Positions 47,770-60,900 of a DNA stretch of 64,000 nucleotides are shown here, in pieces; the stretch's first letter is position 1, and the number at the start of each line of letters is the position of its first letter. The notes beneath the pieces are model-generated. The model did no database searches. It saw nothing but the letters and a program-made list of their open reading frames with translations, and was not told where the DNA came from. Location: positions 124,001-188,000 of the forward strand of contig NW_026251729.1 in assembly GCF_025024155.1 (NCBI RefSeq), written 5' to 3'. The translations under genes were made by a program, and so were the position numbers. The stretch is from Gamsiella multidivaricata (lineage: Eukaryota > Mortierellomycota > Mortierellomycetes > Mortierellales > Mortierellaceae).

Positions 47770-48296
47770 GCATGCCTACCGTGAGAAGAAGATGATGCGG
47801 ATGAAGCTGATGAAACCATACGTGTGAAAGAAAAAAGATGAATGTCGAGCGCACACCACTTTAGAATAAAATCAATGTATACTCGTTGCCATTGTCAACA
47901 AACGTGGGATTATTGGTATCTTGGATCGATTTTTCATGAATGATAAAGAAAGATATTCCTCACTCGTAATGCAGTTTTAACCTTGCATTGTGGACCCTGC
48001 ATTGTTCCACTTGCCTTTGTGGTTGTAATGCATCCAGGAACAACTCAGGAGACGCGACATAGCAGCAAGTTCTCTCCGAGATGAGCCCACGCTTCTATCA
48101 TCACAAGTAGCGCGAGATGGATGGCACACGCTTGCCACGCATAGTTCACTGTCTTGTTTCCTGGCGAGACCATTCTCACTATGCTCACTTTCCTTGGTAG
48201 ATTGGTCTTCTTTACAAGATCTCGCAGACACTTCTCTTTTCCACCTTCTCCTCAATTGTCCGCTACCAACAATCGAACCAGAAAAGTGAGCTCAAG
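47770..48296. other. Intergenic region after carbonic anhydrase
   Basis: 527 bases. AATAAA at 47865-47870 is the likely carbonic anhydrase 3' processing signal, 96 bases after the stop. The rest shows no supported coding feature. Confidence 0.45.
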
Positions 48297-49046
48297 ATGC
48301 TGCATTTTTATTTCGCATGGCATCGTACATCGACATGGATGTATATGTGGATCACAGCATGCGTTCTCGTACACCCAGCCTGTAGCGCACCGGCCTCGCC
48401 TCACTCCCTAGTCGCTACTTCGCCCTCCCTCAGTCCTGTCAAGGCCACTACGCATGCTTTAGTAAAAGGATCTGCTGCCGCCAAGACACAAGCTGTAAGC
48501 ACAACCAACTATCCAACCGTGCCTCGACCAAAGACATATCCGACCATTAGAAAACACAAATCAAAAGACAAAGAAACCAACAGGGACAATAGCGGCAACA
48601 GTGTTACGACAGCAAGTGTTGCCTCAATCGTAAAGAGCCACGGCACTGAAAATAGTACTGCACAAGACCAAGGGATGCTGAAGGAACCGCCTGCGGACCT
48701 AAAGACTGTCGTAATCGCGATTGCTGCTTGCATCGGTGGTCTTATCTGCTGTTTCTGCTGCCTTCAGGGTGCATCCAAGGCTTTGGGGTGTGTCTCCCTT
48801 CGACGGCTGACCCAGAGAAAGAATGCGGTTGCGGACCGGGTTGTCTTCCAGCCAGTGCTTGTGGCCGGCAAAACTATTAGCAAACCCAGACCAATATCTG
48901 CACCCCTGGATCGTGGACTTTGTGGTCAAGCTGTATTGCAACAAGACGAACACAGCAATGGCGAAGGCGATGGCGCAGCATATCACATCGACAATCGAAT
49001 GTGTCCCACCCTTGCCACCAAAGCGACCTATAGACCATGGGCATAG
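48297..49046 (+). CDS. Putative secreted-topology single-pass membrane protein, unknown
   Basis: A single-exon frame of 249 residues. It opens with a probable signal peptide: TWMYMWITACVLVHPACSA has a hydrophobic core and an Ala-X-Ala-like end near residue 31. A Ser/Thr/Lys-rich extracellular-type segment follows (~32-135), then one membrane helix, TVVIAIAACIGGLICCFCCL, with a Cys-rich inner edge, and a basic cytoplasmic tail. This type I layout resembles small fungal surface or sensor proteins, but no family is recognised. The frame is isolated from neighbours by non-coding DNA and the topology is coherent, so it is probably real. A missed intron could alter either end. The Thr/Ser stretch could be O-glycosylated. 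Confidence 0.52.
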   Translation: MLHFYFAWHRTSTWMYMWITACVLVHPACSAPASPHSLVATSPSLSPVKATTHALVKGSAAAKTQAVSTTNYPTVPRPKTYPTIRKHKSKDKETNRDNSGNSVTTASVASIVKSHGTENSTAQDQGMLKEPPADLKTVVIAIAACIGGLICCFCCLQGASKALGCVSLRRLTQRKNAVADRVVFQPVLVAGKTISKPRPISAPLDRGLCGQAVLQQDEHSNGEGDGAAYHIDNRMCPTLATKATYRPWA

Positions 49047-49227
49047 TCTTTGGCCACCACGCATATCACCAAGAGGCGATCCACGTAGCTGTTAAGAGCT
49101 ATAAAAATAAACAGTATCTCTAAAAAAAAACTTATTTTGTTGTTACTCTGTTTTGTTTTCCATTAGTTCCTAAGCATTCCTTCCACATTCATCGCGGTCC
49201 TCTGCACATCCGAATCACCTGTGGACC

Positions 49228-50961
49228 ATGAGTGAGTCGATACCAGTCCCGCCTGACGAGGGAGATGTGAATAACGACGCTATCAGAGAAAGTTTCCTCA
49301 GGATCGAGGAACAGCGCCATAAGCGGTTTACCCAGGACCTGGTCACCTTGGTGAAAGGTATGGACCATTGTTTCGTACACAGCTATTTAGATTGCCGTAA
49401 TTAGTATCCGTTTGTCGTCAAACAGAATATTGAATCTTTAACCATTGCTCCTGCCACTTCCTTCCTTCTATGTAGACTATGGATCAACAATCCGGCAGGA
49501 TGAAAACATTTTGATCTCCGAGTACATCACCTCCAAGCTGTCGAATGAGACCCTAGTCAGGAAGGTCGCCGAACTCGAACAGGTAAACAGCGTCTTAAGG
49601 GCCAAACTGGACAGACCCAGTGGTAGCCCATCAAATCCAGAAGGATCTGGCTCTGCGGAGGGCTCGTCCGCTGCCATCTATGATCTGGAGCAGGAACTCA
49701 AGATGGTGACTGCAGATCACGTCCGCGCTCTGGACGATTCAGAAAAGCTTCGCAAGACCTGCCAGGAATTGGAACTGCGGCTCCGGGCTTCTGAGACGAT
49801 AATCTCAAGATTTCAGGAGGCGGAGAAGCAATGGATAGCTTCAGAAGACCAGCTACGTGAACAAATCATTCAGAGTAATCAGGGGATCAACGAGCTCAAA
49901 TGGCGTGCCAACAACCTTCAGAAAATATCCAATGCCAAAATCGTAGAGGCAACTCAATTGCAATCAAAGCTCCAGGGAAAGACGGAGGCCGAGATTGCAT
50001 TGAAGGCGGAACTGAATACGATTAAGGATGAACATCAGGCTACCTTAAACTTCATCAGCGAGCACTATTCGGCCCTAGCCTCAGCTGTTGCTCAAAAGTC
50101 GGGTGTCATGCGTACTCCTAGTAGCGCGCCTAGTTCATTGATACCTACAACAACATCACCAGCGCAGGCGGGAATGACAGTAACACCATCTACGGAACGG
50201 GCGCACCCAATTCTCACTATACCCACATTACCCTCCCGCGCTATCCAGTCAGCACTCACCCCGCCCATACACTCGCCAACCGACAGTGCTCACGCGGCCA
50301 CCCCACCACCGTCAGCCTTCCAAACATCCGGATCTCCGTTTTTTCAAGCCCAGAACCAGATTCAAAGCCTCCCACCGATCTCGTTCTCGGCCTTGGTGAC
50401 GCGATTGGAACGGGAACAAAGCGAGTTATGGACTAAGCAGCGGGATTATGTGCAGTGGTTCATCCGCCAGCCCTTTTCGCCGGACAAGATGGCTGAGCAA
50501 CTCAAGGAGCTGGAACGGAAGCAGCTGCAAACGCTGCAGCTGTTGCATTTGCATCATCAACAGCAGGTTCAACAGGCGCAGTTGCAAGCCCTTCAGATCT
50601 CTGGCCACCCTCCAGGAACACCGCAGTATCAGCAATTGCAGGATGTATATTCCAGGCTACTTCAGTCATTGCAGCAAAACCAGGCTGGCCTACAGGTTCA
50701 ACATCAGAGGGACCACCAAAAGATATACCAGGAAGTACATCATCTTGTACAACTCCAGCGACAACAGCAGGAACCACCACTACAACAGCAGCAGCAGCAG
50801 CAGCAGCAACCACAACATAAACAACTGCAACAGCAATTGCAACAGCAACAACAACAACAACAACAACAACAACAACTGCAGCAGCAACAACAGCAACAGC
50901 AAGTACTACAACAGCAACAGCAAGTACTGCAACAGCAAGTACTACAACAGCAAGTACTACG

Positions 50962-50997
<36 letters not shown>

Positions 50998-53900
50998 ACA
51001 TCAACACCAACAATACCATCAATACCAACAACTACTACAACTACAGCAGCAGCAGCAGCTTCAACAGAGTCACCTACAATTAATGTCACCAGCGACAGTG
51101 CCGGGACAACACCAGGCGAGCAGTCAAAACTTACAAGCAGAGATGCAGAGGAGCTTACTCGCAAAGATGCAATTGTCGCAATTACCTCAGCAACAGTCCA
51201 AACAGCAGCAACAAGTCTTACAATTGCAACAATCGCAGCAATATCAGCCCCCACAACTTCAGCTCCCGCAACAGCAGGCAGCACAACAGCAACAGCAGCA
51301 TCAACAATGGCAACAACGACCACAAGAGCAGCCTCAGCAACAACAGCAATCAACGCTACAGCAACAACTGCCGCAACCACCATCAGCTCAACTGCAGACA
51401 CCATCTCAGCAACAATCGCCAATGCAAATGGTCTACAGTCTTATCAATAACCACGTAAATGCCAAGGCATTCAATGACCAATGGCGGAAAGTATCTGAGG
51501 AATGGAATGCAACAAGGGCGCAGCTCGAAGTATTGAAAGCAGCCAACATACCTGACAACTTGCGCGCTGCAAAGGAATTTCCCTTGGAGCGGCTTGCGGA
51601 GCAGCAGCTTAACACCATGAGCAACCTTCGAACACAGATATCGGCATTGGCAGTACATCTACAACAGCAGGCCGCAGTCAGTACTTCCGGAGCCCCTCCC
51701 ACAAGTCAACACATAGCCATCCAGAATATGGATCATCAGCCCGCCTTGTCCACTCAGAGAGCATCAGCGGCACCTCCAGTCTCTCATTCAAGCACAGCAG
51801 GGGATACAGTGCCGTCTGTCGCTGTACCCGTTCCTGTCAGTGCACCTCCCCACGTGCCTTTGTCTGAATCTATGATGTGGAACGGAACAGGATCGTCAAG
51901 TCCACGTACTATAACGGGCGCATTAGGATCTCAGACAGAATCAGCCACGCGGTCAGAAGTCATCATACTGGATCGTTCGCCTGAAGAGCTGGTCAAGGAA
52001 CCAATTGGCGCGTCATCTGAGCAGGAAACTTCTACAGATTCTCAGCCAACCTCAAGCGAGGGCGATTCGCCAGTGACAGTCAAATCGAAGAGCTCTTTGA
52101 CAGGGGGGCATGAGAGTCTGCAACAGAGCAAGGCTGAAGCCAAAGAGTCTGAAAAGGATACAAGTCATCTATCGGCTGTTACCACAGAACAACACAAGTC
52201 GACGGAGGAATCAGAGCAGATGGAGATTAACGCGCCAAGGACTGAAACGTTGGCGACAGTGGCACCCGATCGCTCCCTAACTCCACCGCGAGACCGTATT
52301 GATGCAACGCTGAGTCTTTTAACTGCAGCGCAGGAGGCAATCGAGCCACTACCACAGGCTTCGATTGCGCCTCAGGGATTTTCAGCAGCACCATTGGCGA
52401 TATCAGATACCTCCCAAAAGGCACCACCAGAGCCGTCTCCAGATATAGCGACAAACGTCCCTGCTGCAAAGGGGTCCGATTTCTCAGCGGAAAACTTCAG
52501 GAGGAAGATCCAGATATTGACGAGAGAAGCGAACGTACTGAGCCTCACCAAAGGATCCACTTCAATACTTGAGAAATCCCTTGCTTTGGAAAAGAAGCCT
52601 CACCATGGCAGCGACAAAGCAGATGTTCAGGAACCGGCGCCGGTAATCAAAGCAGCAGACCCGCATGTCCAATCTGGAACAGCTGCCAAGGACACTGATA
52701 ACCCTTCGCCTGGAACTCTTTCCGCAAACAAGCGGCGCTTGATCATCGACTGGGAGGACGATGACGATATGGGAGGCGATTGGTTTGACCTCACCAGTCT
52801 CGAGGACAGGCATTCCAGTGACCATGACAGCAAACGAGAGTTAAAAAGAATGAACTCTGACGATCTTCTTATGGAGGAGGTGGTTGCTACAGGGTCAGCA
52901 AAGTTCAATACGCAAAAATCTGGCCATGGTCGATGGCTGGTGTCCCAGGCGCGTTTGCATTCTCAACCCGCTATCAAGAAGCGGAAAGAGAACGATGTGG
53001 AGAGCAAGAGTGATGATGTTGCGCCTTTGTGTCCGCCGGCGACCCCAGTGAATCGACCAGCGCCCTCTGTGGCTGTATCGTCACCTTCTCTCGCCCTACC
53101 GCCGACGTCTCTATCTTCATCTACAACAACTAAGGGGAGTGAAGGCACAAAGACCACACCAAACGCAGGATTGGAACCTGCTTTGTCATCGTCAAAGAGG
53201 GACGGTAGAGCTCCTTTGAAGAATACGACAGCAGCATCTATAGGAGGCGCAGATCAAGGAGCAGCGCAAAAATCGTCATTAGTCAATTCGGCCAGCGCGT
53301 CTGGCTATGTGCCATCTACAACCAACCTGCTGTTTGATCAGACGGCGCTGCCTTCTTTTAGAAAGCGGACTGTCGTATCAACTGAGCAGTCGGAACTCTC
53401 TGGTGGGTTGAGCGGGATGCGGAGCAAATTGGCTAGGTATTTGAAAGTGTTGGAATTGAGTGCGAACTAACAACATCATTTGGGATTTATTTTTGAATAT
53501 TTCTATAGCGACTGAGAATGTCTCTAATACATCGATTAAAGAGGCAAACAGTGTGGTCGTTAATGAGTCCAACGAGGCTGGTAAGTGGAAAGAATGCAGA
53601 TCAAACTCGTAATGAACTTTTTGACAAACAAGAGTCCATAGATCGTCAATACCCATATTACTATTTCCAAAACAACCCTATTGCAATCGCGGAAGTCCCC
53701 AGCATTTCAACAGTCGCTCGCCCATTTGGACAATATCCTGATCCAAGGCTGCCTAGTGCTCGACCCACGGACCCTCGTCTGGCGAGGGTACAGAAGAAGA
53801 CTTCACCGGTTCCCTCCATGGCGGCCACTACCGTCACTACCGCCGCCGCTCTCACGACTACGGCCGCAGGTTTGAGTCCTATGACCGTAAAAGGTACTGA

Positions 53901-54648
53901 GGAGCCCTTGTCTGTCAACACGGCCGCGCCAGAATCGGTGGTTCACCTTACGGGACAGCAATCCACACTGTCAGGCGAACAGACACATCGAGCGGACTCT
54001 GGATTGGATTCTGGTCCGAATTCTGCATTTATGAGGTCTCGCTCAAAGTTTTTCTTCCCTCATGTGAATACGAATACGAATACGAATGCGAAGGCTAGCC
54101 CGCCCACAGCGAAGACGACGATGCTGACTTTTGGAAATGATTCTACAAAGGATCTCGCAGCCGCAGCCACTAATACGGATAGAGCGAGTCAAGCACAGGG
54201 ATCGAAAGCACTTCGATACTCGTTGCCGAAGAAACCAATCTCTGCTGGGAACACGAGTGAACCGAAGCTATCGGCGTTGGGAAATGCAGGTGTGGGTCAT
54301 AGACTATCTGGAGATCAGGGGCAGACTGGAAATAACCATCATGGTCAGCAGCGGAAACTTACGCAACAGGATCAACATCAACATCAACAGCAACAGCAGC
54401 AGCAGAACATACAGCAACAGAAACGGTTCTGGCAGCAGAGCCAGGCTTCTCAGCAACAGAAGCAACAGTATCAAGAGAGTCCTCTCCAGCAGCGTCCTCT
54501 GCATCAACAGCAGCAAGGGCACGGACAAAAGCAGCGACAGAGTCCGCAACAGCAGGACCAAGAACAGAAGCAACAACAGCAACAACAACAAAAGCAACGG
54601 CAGCAGCAGCATAACACAATCCTTCATAAGGAAAGGTACTATCGCTGA
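49228..54648 (+). CDS. Glutamine-rich coiled-coil protein, unknown function
   Basis: Exons 49228-49357, 49476-53459, 53509-53580 and 53642-54648 join in frame to 1,730 residues. The ATG at 49228 opens MSESIPVPPDE, and exon 1 joins exon 2 at a split Asp codon. Residues 45-215 form a coiled coil (NETLVRKVAELEQVNSVLRA onward). A Gln-dominated block follows (about 395-690), coded by mixed CAG and CAA codons, and a second Gln-rich block lies at the C-terminus. Between them are Ser/Thr/Pro-rich segments and an acidic KRRLIIDWEDDDDMGGDWFD patch. DPRLPSARPTDPRLARVQ is a repeated DPRL motif. No domain family is recognised. Such Gln-rich coiled-coil proteins are often transcription or mRNA-granule factors, which is inference only. 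If the 49 bp intron at 53460 is wrong, translation stops at 53470. A further 49 bp intron (54636-54684) would move the end to 54877. Confidence 0.7.
50780..51060. repeat. CAG/CAA trinucleotide tract coding polyglutamine
   Basis: A dense mix of CAG and CAA triplets, with scattered CTG, TAC and CAC codons, codes long Gln runs in the plus-strand gene. Interruptions by CAA should limit slippage. The complementary strand gives a spurious Ala/Val-rich frame (50502-51422). Confidence 0.9.
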
Positions 54649-55460
54649 AATGCGTCAGCGGAGGCTCTCACTGGGGAAGAAAAGACCTTCTGCTACACTT
54701 GAAAGGACGGCTCCGGCGGATAATGCCCAAGCAATGCAGCAAGGAGAATATGATTGCTTCACCCATCAAACAAACACGACGCGACTGAAATGTTATGATA
54801 GCCTGCAGATAATATGTACAGTAAATACCTTGTATTTTATGCCTGTATTTCGTTCTTCGATGATGGTTCAGATATGAGTCTTTATTTCCCGCACACATTG
54901 TATTACATTGTATAAACATTAGGCCTGACGCTTTTTTATTTTTTTTTTAGTATCGTGTAACATCATAATGACAAAGGAAAGTGGCATTAAGGTGCAATAG
55001 AGAAGTACAGGCGTGCAAGTGTAGACTAAGAAAGCAAGACGTAAAAAAAAGCAAAGTAGTGTAAAGTATGGTTTACAGGATTGTATAAGGTTGTTGTGAA
55101 AGAAGAACATGAACCATAAGAAAATGCGGATCGAAATATTTGCAAAGGGGATTGATAGTACATGTAGAATACATGACGAGAATTATCGAACAAAGAGTGT
55201 TATGGCTCATAAAAAAAAATTATAATAATGTGTACAAAGCTGCAAAAGTACAAAGGGGATGTTTGGATGAAAAAAATATAAGAAAAAAAGAAAGCAATGC
55301 CAGCAAAGATTTGGTCGGCAGTGTGTTGTTTGCTGTCTGCTGTTTGCTGTTTGCTGTTTGCTGCTTGCTGCTTGTTGTATGCTGCTTAGTGCTTGGCGCC
55401 GTTCTGACCCTTGCACGACTAATTCTAAACGATCCCTTTGCTGTTCATCTGTCTGTCCTT
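54649..55460. other. Intergenic region between Gln-rich gene and SWIRM gene
   Basis: Convergent 3' flanks of the plus-strand Gln-rich gene and the minus-strand SWIRM gene. The plus-strand frame at 54685-54877 may be a last exon of the Gln-rich gene. The rest is A/T-rich with poly-A and poly-T runs and a period-7 tandem repeat. Confidence 0.5.
55329..55385. repeat. Period-7 tandem repeat (ttgctgt units)
   Basis: About eight imperfect copies of a heptamer, tgctgtt/tgctgct, occur in tandem in the 3' flank between convergent genes. It is non-coding as far as can be seen. Confidence 0.75.
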
Positions 55461-57965
55461 TCAGATATCGCGCTCAGAGATGCCTTCCAGCCATCCCACC
55501 TTGGCAAAGACCTCCCATAGCCGACTGGTCTTATTGACGTCAATGCGACACAATTTCTGAGCGTCCGATTTCCTGAACTGTTTTCCGTCAGGCTTGGCGT
55601 AGTATGCGCGTGAGGTGAGGATCAAGGTCCGCTTGCAACTAAGATACTGTGCTGGCGAAAGTCGAAGTGTCGATGCAATGTACGTCTCATATGGGTGCAA
55701 CAGTTCGTATCCAGGCTTTCCAACGACCGAAAGAGGCTGACCTATACAGTACATATACGTTGCAAGTTCTTTGGTTAGTCACTTGCAACAAGAACAACAT
55801 CAATATATCGGATTCAACTTGATATGACATGGTATGACATGATATGACAACTTACCCCTCCAGTAGACAGTGGGTCGTGGGATCCTATCCAGGACTGAAG
55901 TCGGGCCAACATCGGGGTCGAGCTCAACCAACTCCTCAGGTTCCTGAACAGTGCGCTCACCACCATGTCTGAATCCATTGGGAGAGACATGATCGGGATC
56001 CTGGACCTTCTTGGTACGCTTTCGTTTTCTCATGATATTGCCGTCCTCGTCGAGCAGACCAAGCTCCGCAGCTCGCTTCTTAGACATGCGCCTGTACTTG
56101 GGTTGGTCGTTTCCATCCAGTGCTGACATACTACTCATCTTGCGCTTGCCTCCAGTTGCCGCACTATCCTCGGAACCATAACTCGAACTGCTGCTGCTGC
56201 TGTGGAACTGATAGTATCCACTGGAGTCGTCGTCCGTCAACAAATGTTGGATCGACATCGAGAACGGTCGAGCAGAGGTCGAAGATCTAGCCTTGGCTGC
56301 AGCAGACTGAATGCCAAGACTGCGTACAATTTCTTGGCTGGTATCCATCTCTTCCTTGGCATCCTCGTGTCGCAGCACTCGATAGGTTGCGGTCGACAAT
56401 AGCGACTGCGAATGTCTTCTGCCACAGCCTGTGCTTGAAGCCCTCGCTTTTCCTTTGGAGCCCGAGTACGTGTCAAAGTGCGCATGGTTGGGCACTGGGC
56501 CAGGAACACTGTCCTCAGGATGACTGGATGTGGAATGTCGTCGCTCATCGTACCGTCCACCTTGTGGCCTCAGAAGCAGAGGGTTCTGTCGGTAGATGTT
56601 ATAATAGTCCATGTTCATGTACGCACTCGAGTCCGTGTCCGTCGTTGATGTCATCATGAGCTCCTGGCCAGCTCGCTCCGGTGATCGGATGGGTATCTTG
56701 GGATGGTGATGCTTCGAAGACCATGCTTGGTTGGACAGGGGCGGTGACACTGCTCGGCTGTCTGTGGCCGGATTGAAGAGACCATAGGAAGCTCTACTGG
56801 AACCAGAAAAGGCGTTGCTGGATGCCGAAAGCGAGTTCGCTAATTGCACAGGACCCAGATTTGTTCTTGAGGATGGCAGTAAGAGATGTGTGCCTGGATG
56901 CGAACTTGAATGCGACCTGCCATTGTACTGAGGTGGAGGGCTTGCTCGAAATAGCGGAGGTAGCGTCTTTGATTCGCTCATAGGATCTACTTCCGAAGTT
57001 GGCGGTGATGACAAATCAGGCTGACGCTGCCTTTGCTGGGTGCGCTGCGGCTGCTGATTGTGGTGAAGGCGCTGTCGCTCGTGACTGAGCTGACCAGAGC
57101 GATCATCACGGGTATGTTTCTGGTAGCCAACGGCATGGAAGTCGCATGGCACATGGAACTCGGGCGAGACAGACGGCATCGAAGGGGCAGGACTTGGGAA
57201 TGGAATAGGAGATACTGTATTCACCTCACACTCCCGACGAGGTGCCACATATGCTCCTCCTGACGCAGTAGTTGGAGCAGGGGCAGAGGCGGGAACGGGT
57301 ATCGACTGCGGACAGCTGCTCCCTGGAGCCAGATCATGCTGTCGTGATGAAGAATGGGCTGAATGCTGCGCGAACTTGTTAGATAAGAGGTAGCTATTGA
57401 CTCGTGGGTCGGATAGTACAAGTCGAACGGGTAGCCTAGCGTTGGGCAGCGGGACTCGGGCCGACCCTGCTGCACTTGAGGAAGACAGTAAAGATGACTC
57501 GGCCTTGACGGATGCGAACATGGTTGCGCTGGGGCCATATCCTGGACGGGATGAGCCCTGCGATCGGTGCTGGTGTTCCTTAGAATGCATTGGGGGTGAA
57601 TGAGGAGGCTGTGGTAGTGTCTGGTTGTAGTGAATGAGTGCGTGCCCGAGCATCATATTGGCTGTGGCAGAGGTATTATCGGCAGGGATGCGCTTGGAGG
57701 AACTTGAAGAAAAGGTGGAGGCGGATAAGGGTGAGGCTGCGTAGCTATTGTTAGCGGAGGAGCGTCGTCGGTGGACGTTGCTGTTGCTACTAGCGCTGGT
57801 GTTGGTATTGGTGTGAAGAAGAAAAGAAGGAACAGCTGGTGCCTGTAGAAGAGTTGAAGGTGGCTGTGGGGGTGACTGCGGTGACTGGGGATGTGGGCGC
57901 GAGCGTGCGATAGAGTTCGAGTGAGAATTGGATTCGACAGAAGAATTGGTTGGGTCAGTGGTCAT
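55461..57965 (-). CDS. SWIRM-domain chromatin protein (Laf1/Laf2 or Fun19-like)
   Basis: Two minus-strand exons (57965-55856 and 55741-55461) give 796 residues. SWIRM is a helical domain found in chromatin-modifying complexes. It occupies roughly residues 705-796: LLHPYETYIASTLRLSPAQY, CKRTLIL, FRKSDAQKLCRIDVNKTSRL and WEVFAKVGWL are textbook SWIRM blocks. The split glycine codon at the junction (YWRG to QPLSVVGKPGYE) supports the model. Residues 1-580 are disordered and rich in Ser, Pro, His and Gln. A basic segment RKRKRTKKVQ (~650) is a likely nuclear signal, followed by an acidic patch and RIPRPTVYW. A C-terminal SWIRM behind a long disordered region is the architecture of S. cerevisiae Fun19 and S. 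pombe Laf1/Laf2, the latter associated with a histone deacetylase complex. Specific complex membership is inferred. The intron is 114 bp. Confidence 0.9.
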
Positions 57966-60900
57966 GTCGATTTTGCCGAACCAACGACAGGATGACGATG
58001 GTACTCTCTCAATGGAGAGGACTGTGTTGGGGTGGAGCAGTGCTATGGATGACGAAGCTGGATTACTAGGATCCTTGGGGAGCTGCTGTTCTTGTGTAAG
58101 GGTGTGAATTTGGATTGTGAAAGAATAGGAAAATGAAAAAAAGGATCGAATTGTGTTTGCTGCGGCGAGAGCGACGGTGTGGATGGATGAGTCCTTCTTG
58201 GTTGCTGCTGATGCTGCTGCTGCTGCTGTAGTGGGTGGAGTGGAATAAAGAGCGCCAGGGTGAGATTAATGGGAGGGAAGATGTATGAGAAAGGGCGGGG
58301 AAAAATAAAAAGAGAGGCAAAAAGGAAACAGACAAAAAGAAGGGGGGGAGGGTGAGTATATATACACGCTTGGGTCATATGTCAAGAAGTGGGTATGCCA
58401 TCCCCTCCTACCTCACACATATTTCAATTGAATGCCAGATAAAAAAGACAAAAACACCAAAAGAGATCCCTCGGAAAAAAAGAGGGGAACAAAAAAATAA
58501 GAAAGGAAGGAAGGAAGAACAATTGTGCGTTTGTCATACAGCCATGGAACAATGAGGGTGCTGTAGTGGTGTAAGAAAAAAGAGAAGAGAAAAAAAATAA
58601 AATAAAATAAATAAAAAAAAATGCCGATCGCAGCCATCCCGATTAAGTTCATCGGATGTGTTGTGCTGCTGCTGCTTATGAAAGAGAAAAACAGTAGGGG
58701 CCTTGGAATGCTGCAGAATAATTACATTCACACAGCAACACTGCAGTGTTTGTTGTTTTGTGTAGTACACGTCTGTGTCTGTGGCAATGGACATTTGGTG
58801 CATCGTCCACCTCTGTCATTGGACTGGTTAACAAAAAAAAAAAAAAATCGATCTCCTCCCTTCTCCCTTTTTTCTTGGCTTGTGCACAAACATCGACTCG
58901 CTCATTCAATTGGGTTCAGTAACAGGGATATAATATAAAGTACCTACCTCTTATGGTCGAGTCAAAGCGGTGATGGACTTATTGTCAGGCCAGAGTCTAG
59001 TGGATCACAAGATCTGTTTGACTTTTCTATAAATGGAGATTTTTCATACAAGGTTAGGTCTTCGAAGTCTTGGCTGTCAATCGAGTCATCTCCACTAGGC
59101 GCTTCCACTGGTGGCCAAGCTCCGTTTAAAAGCATGTGTTCGCGGGAAAAAACAAAAGCGGGTATAAACCACCGGTGCCGCAGCAAAACTGGTCTTTTGC
59201 AGAAGAGTGTGCGTGGCAAAGGTAGAATGGAGTGTCGAGTGTCGTTTATGGCCTGACATTCCCCTCGCTTTGTGCTTGATTAAAAACAACATCAACACAG
59301 CGTAGAAATGTGTCGACGCCTAAACAGTTGGCATAAGCATGACATGCAGCGCGGTCGCTAGAAATAGAAATCATATCGACCAATTGACCAAGATGAACTA
59401 CACGCACCGAGCATGCACAGCACAACAATGTCATTTGGTGCATTTATGAGGAGGCAGTAGAGGAGGAGATAGTATGTGGAAAGTGTGATGGGTAGGAAAC
59501 AATAAAAAAAATCAAGAGAAAGCAGGGATAAGACACGGCTGTGGACAAAAAAGGACCATGGACCATCGTGATTTTTCCGCCGACACCAACTAGCGAACCC
59601 TGGAAAGGGACACGTCCCGCCTGTCACTTGTCGCGGCAATTGAAATTTTTTTACAACATGAAGGGGACGCCAAGAAGGTCCTGGAAGGATGTGGAAAAGG
59701 AGAGAATGTAATCGCGCCACGGTTACCGGAGATAAATGGAATAGATAAATAGGACATACGGGAAGGGAAGGCAGACAGCGTAGAACAGCGAGCAAAGCGT
59801 AGTTCATCTACCAAGTTCCAATTGCTTTTTTTTTTTTCTTCCTTCCCCACGCATTTAGCGAATGTAGGACAAATACGTAAATGAAAGAATGAATAATGAG
59901 CGCGGAAGGAGAAAGCGGGAACAAATGAGCCCTCTTTCTCGGCTACATTGGGCGCAATGGTTCAATTGGATGTACCGGAGAACATTACAATGAGAAACGG
60001 GAGGGAAGCACTGACCCGAAACAACGTCTCCTTTCATGCGCCTTCTACTATACGCAGCTGGACTTTACAAGACGTCAATCGTGCCCGCATATGTTCACGG
60101 ACTTCAATGTGAATTAGAGAGAGAGAGTAATCATAAAAATGTATAGGAAACAAAAAAAGTCGAATGCTCGCTAATAGTCGTTGATTAATTGACACATTGT
60201 TTTTGATTGAAATGAGAAATGGGAGCACAATATTGTCGAGCGCACGCACACACACGTTCATCGCTCACTCCGTCCTTCCGTTCGTCCGTTTCTGAATCTC
60301 GGTGTATTTACGGATTTGGTTTTCGGCGCAGCGTCTTTATTGACGGTTTACCTTTTTAGCAATTGCAATTGAAGAAGAAAGGCATGGGGTTTGTGTACTT
60401 GTGATTTTTTGTGAAAGACGGACAACAATGGCGTTGCCGCTGAGAAGTCGATGTGTGTTTGCGTGAGATGAAATATAGTATAGGTATAAATGAGATCAGA
60501 GATGAAGACAGTGACGAAGTGTTGTCTTTCAGGGTTGCTCTTTCAGAATGAAAGTGATGTGCGTCAATGGGGCGGACGACATACGCCCATAAAAGGGTAT
60601 GACAAAAGATGAAAGAACGACCCTGCCAGCGTGCCCTTGCCTCAGTCCGTCGCCCTGTCTGTTCTGTTCATGTCTGCCTTATCCGCGTCTGCTGTGGGAT
60701 GTGTGTACAGGCCGATTGCAATCGTCCGCTGTCGTTGCTGCTGCAGACAGCAAGTATATAATGAATGCAGAAATATGCCTAGTTCCCAGCAGCGCAGTGC
60801 TTCTGTGATAACTGAACAGAATGTTTGGGCCTTGTGCTATGCACTCCCACTCGCCATTTGGTGGCAAAAAATTTGATGAAATGGGATGGACTGTGAGGGG

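Noticed and set aside
50502..51422. 306-residue minus-strand Ala/Val-rich frame
   Set aside because: Complement of the CAG/CAA tract of the Gln-rich gene; no independent support.
58413..60261. Several small frames in the gap upstream of the SWIRM gene
   Set aside because: They come from A/T-rich simple sequence and share no features with known proteins.
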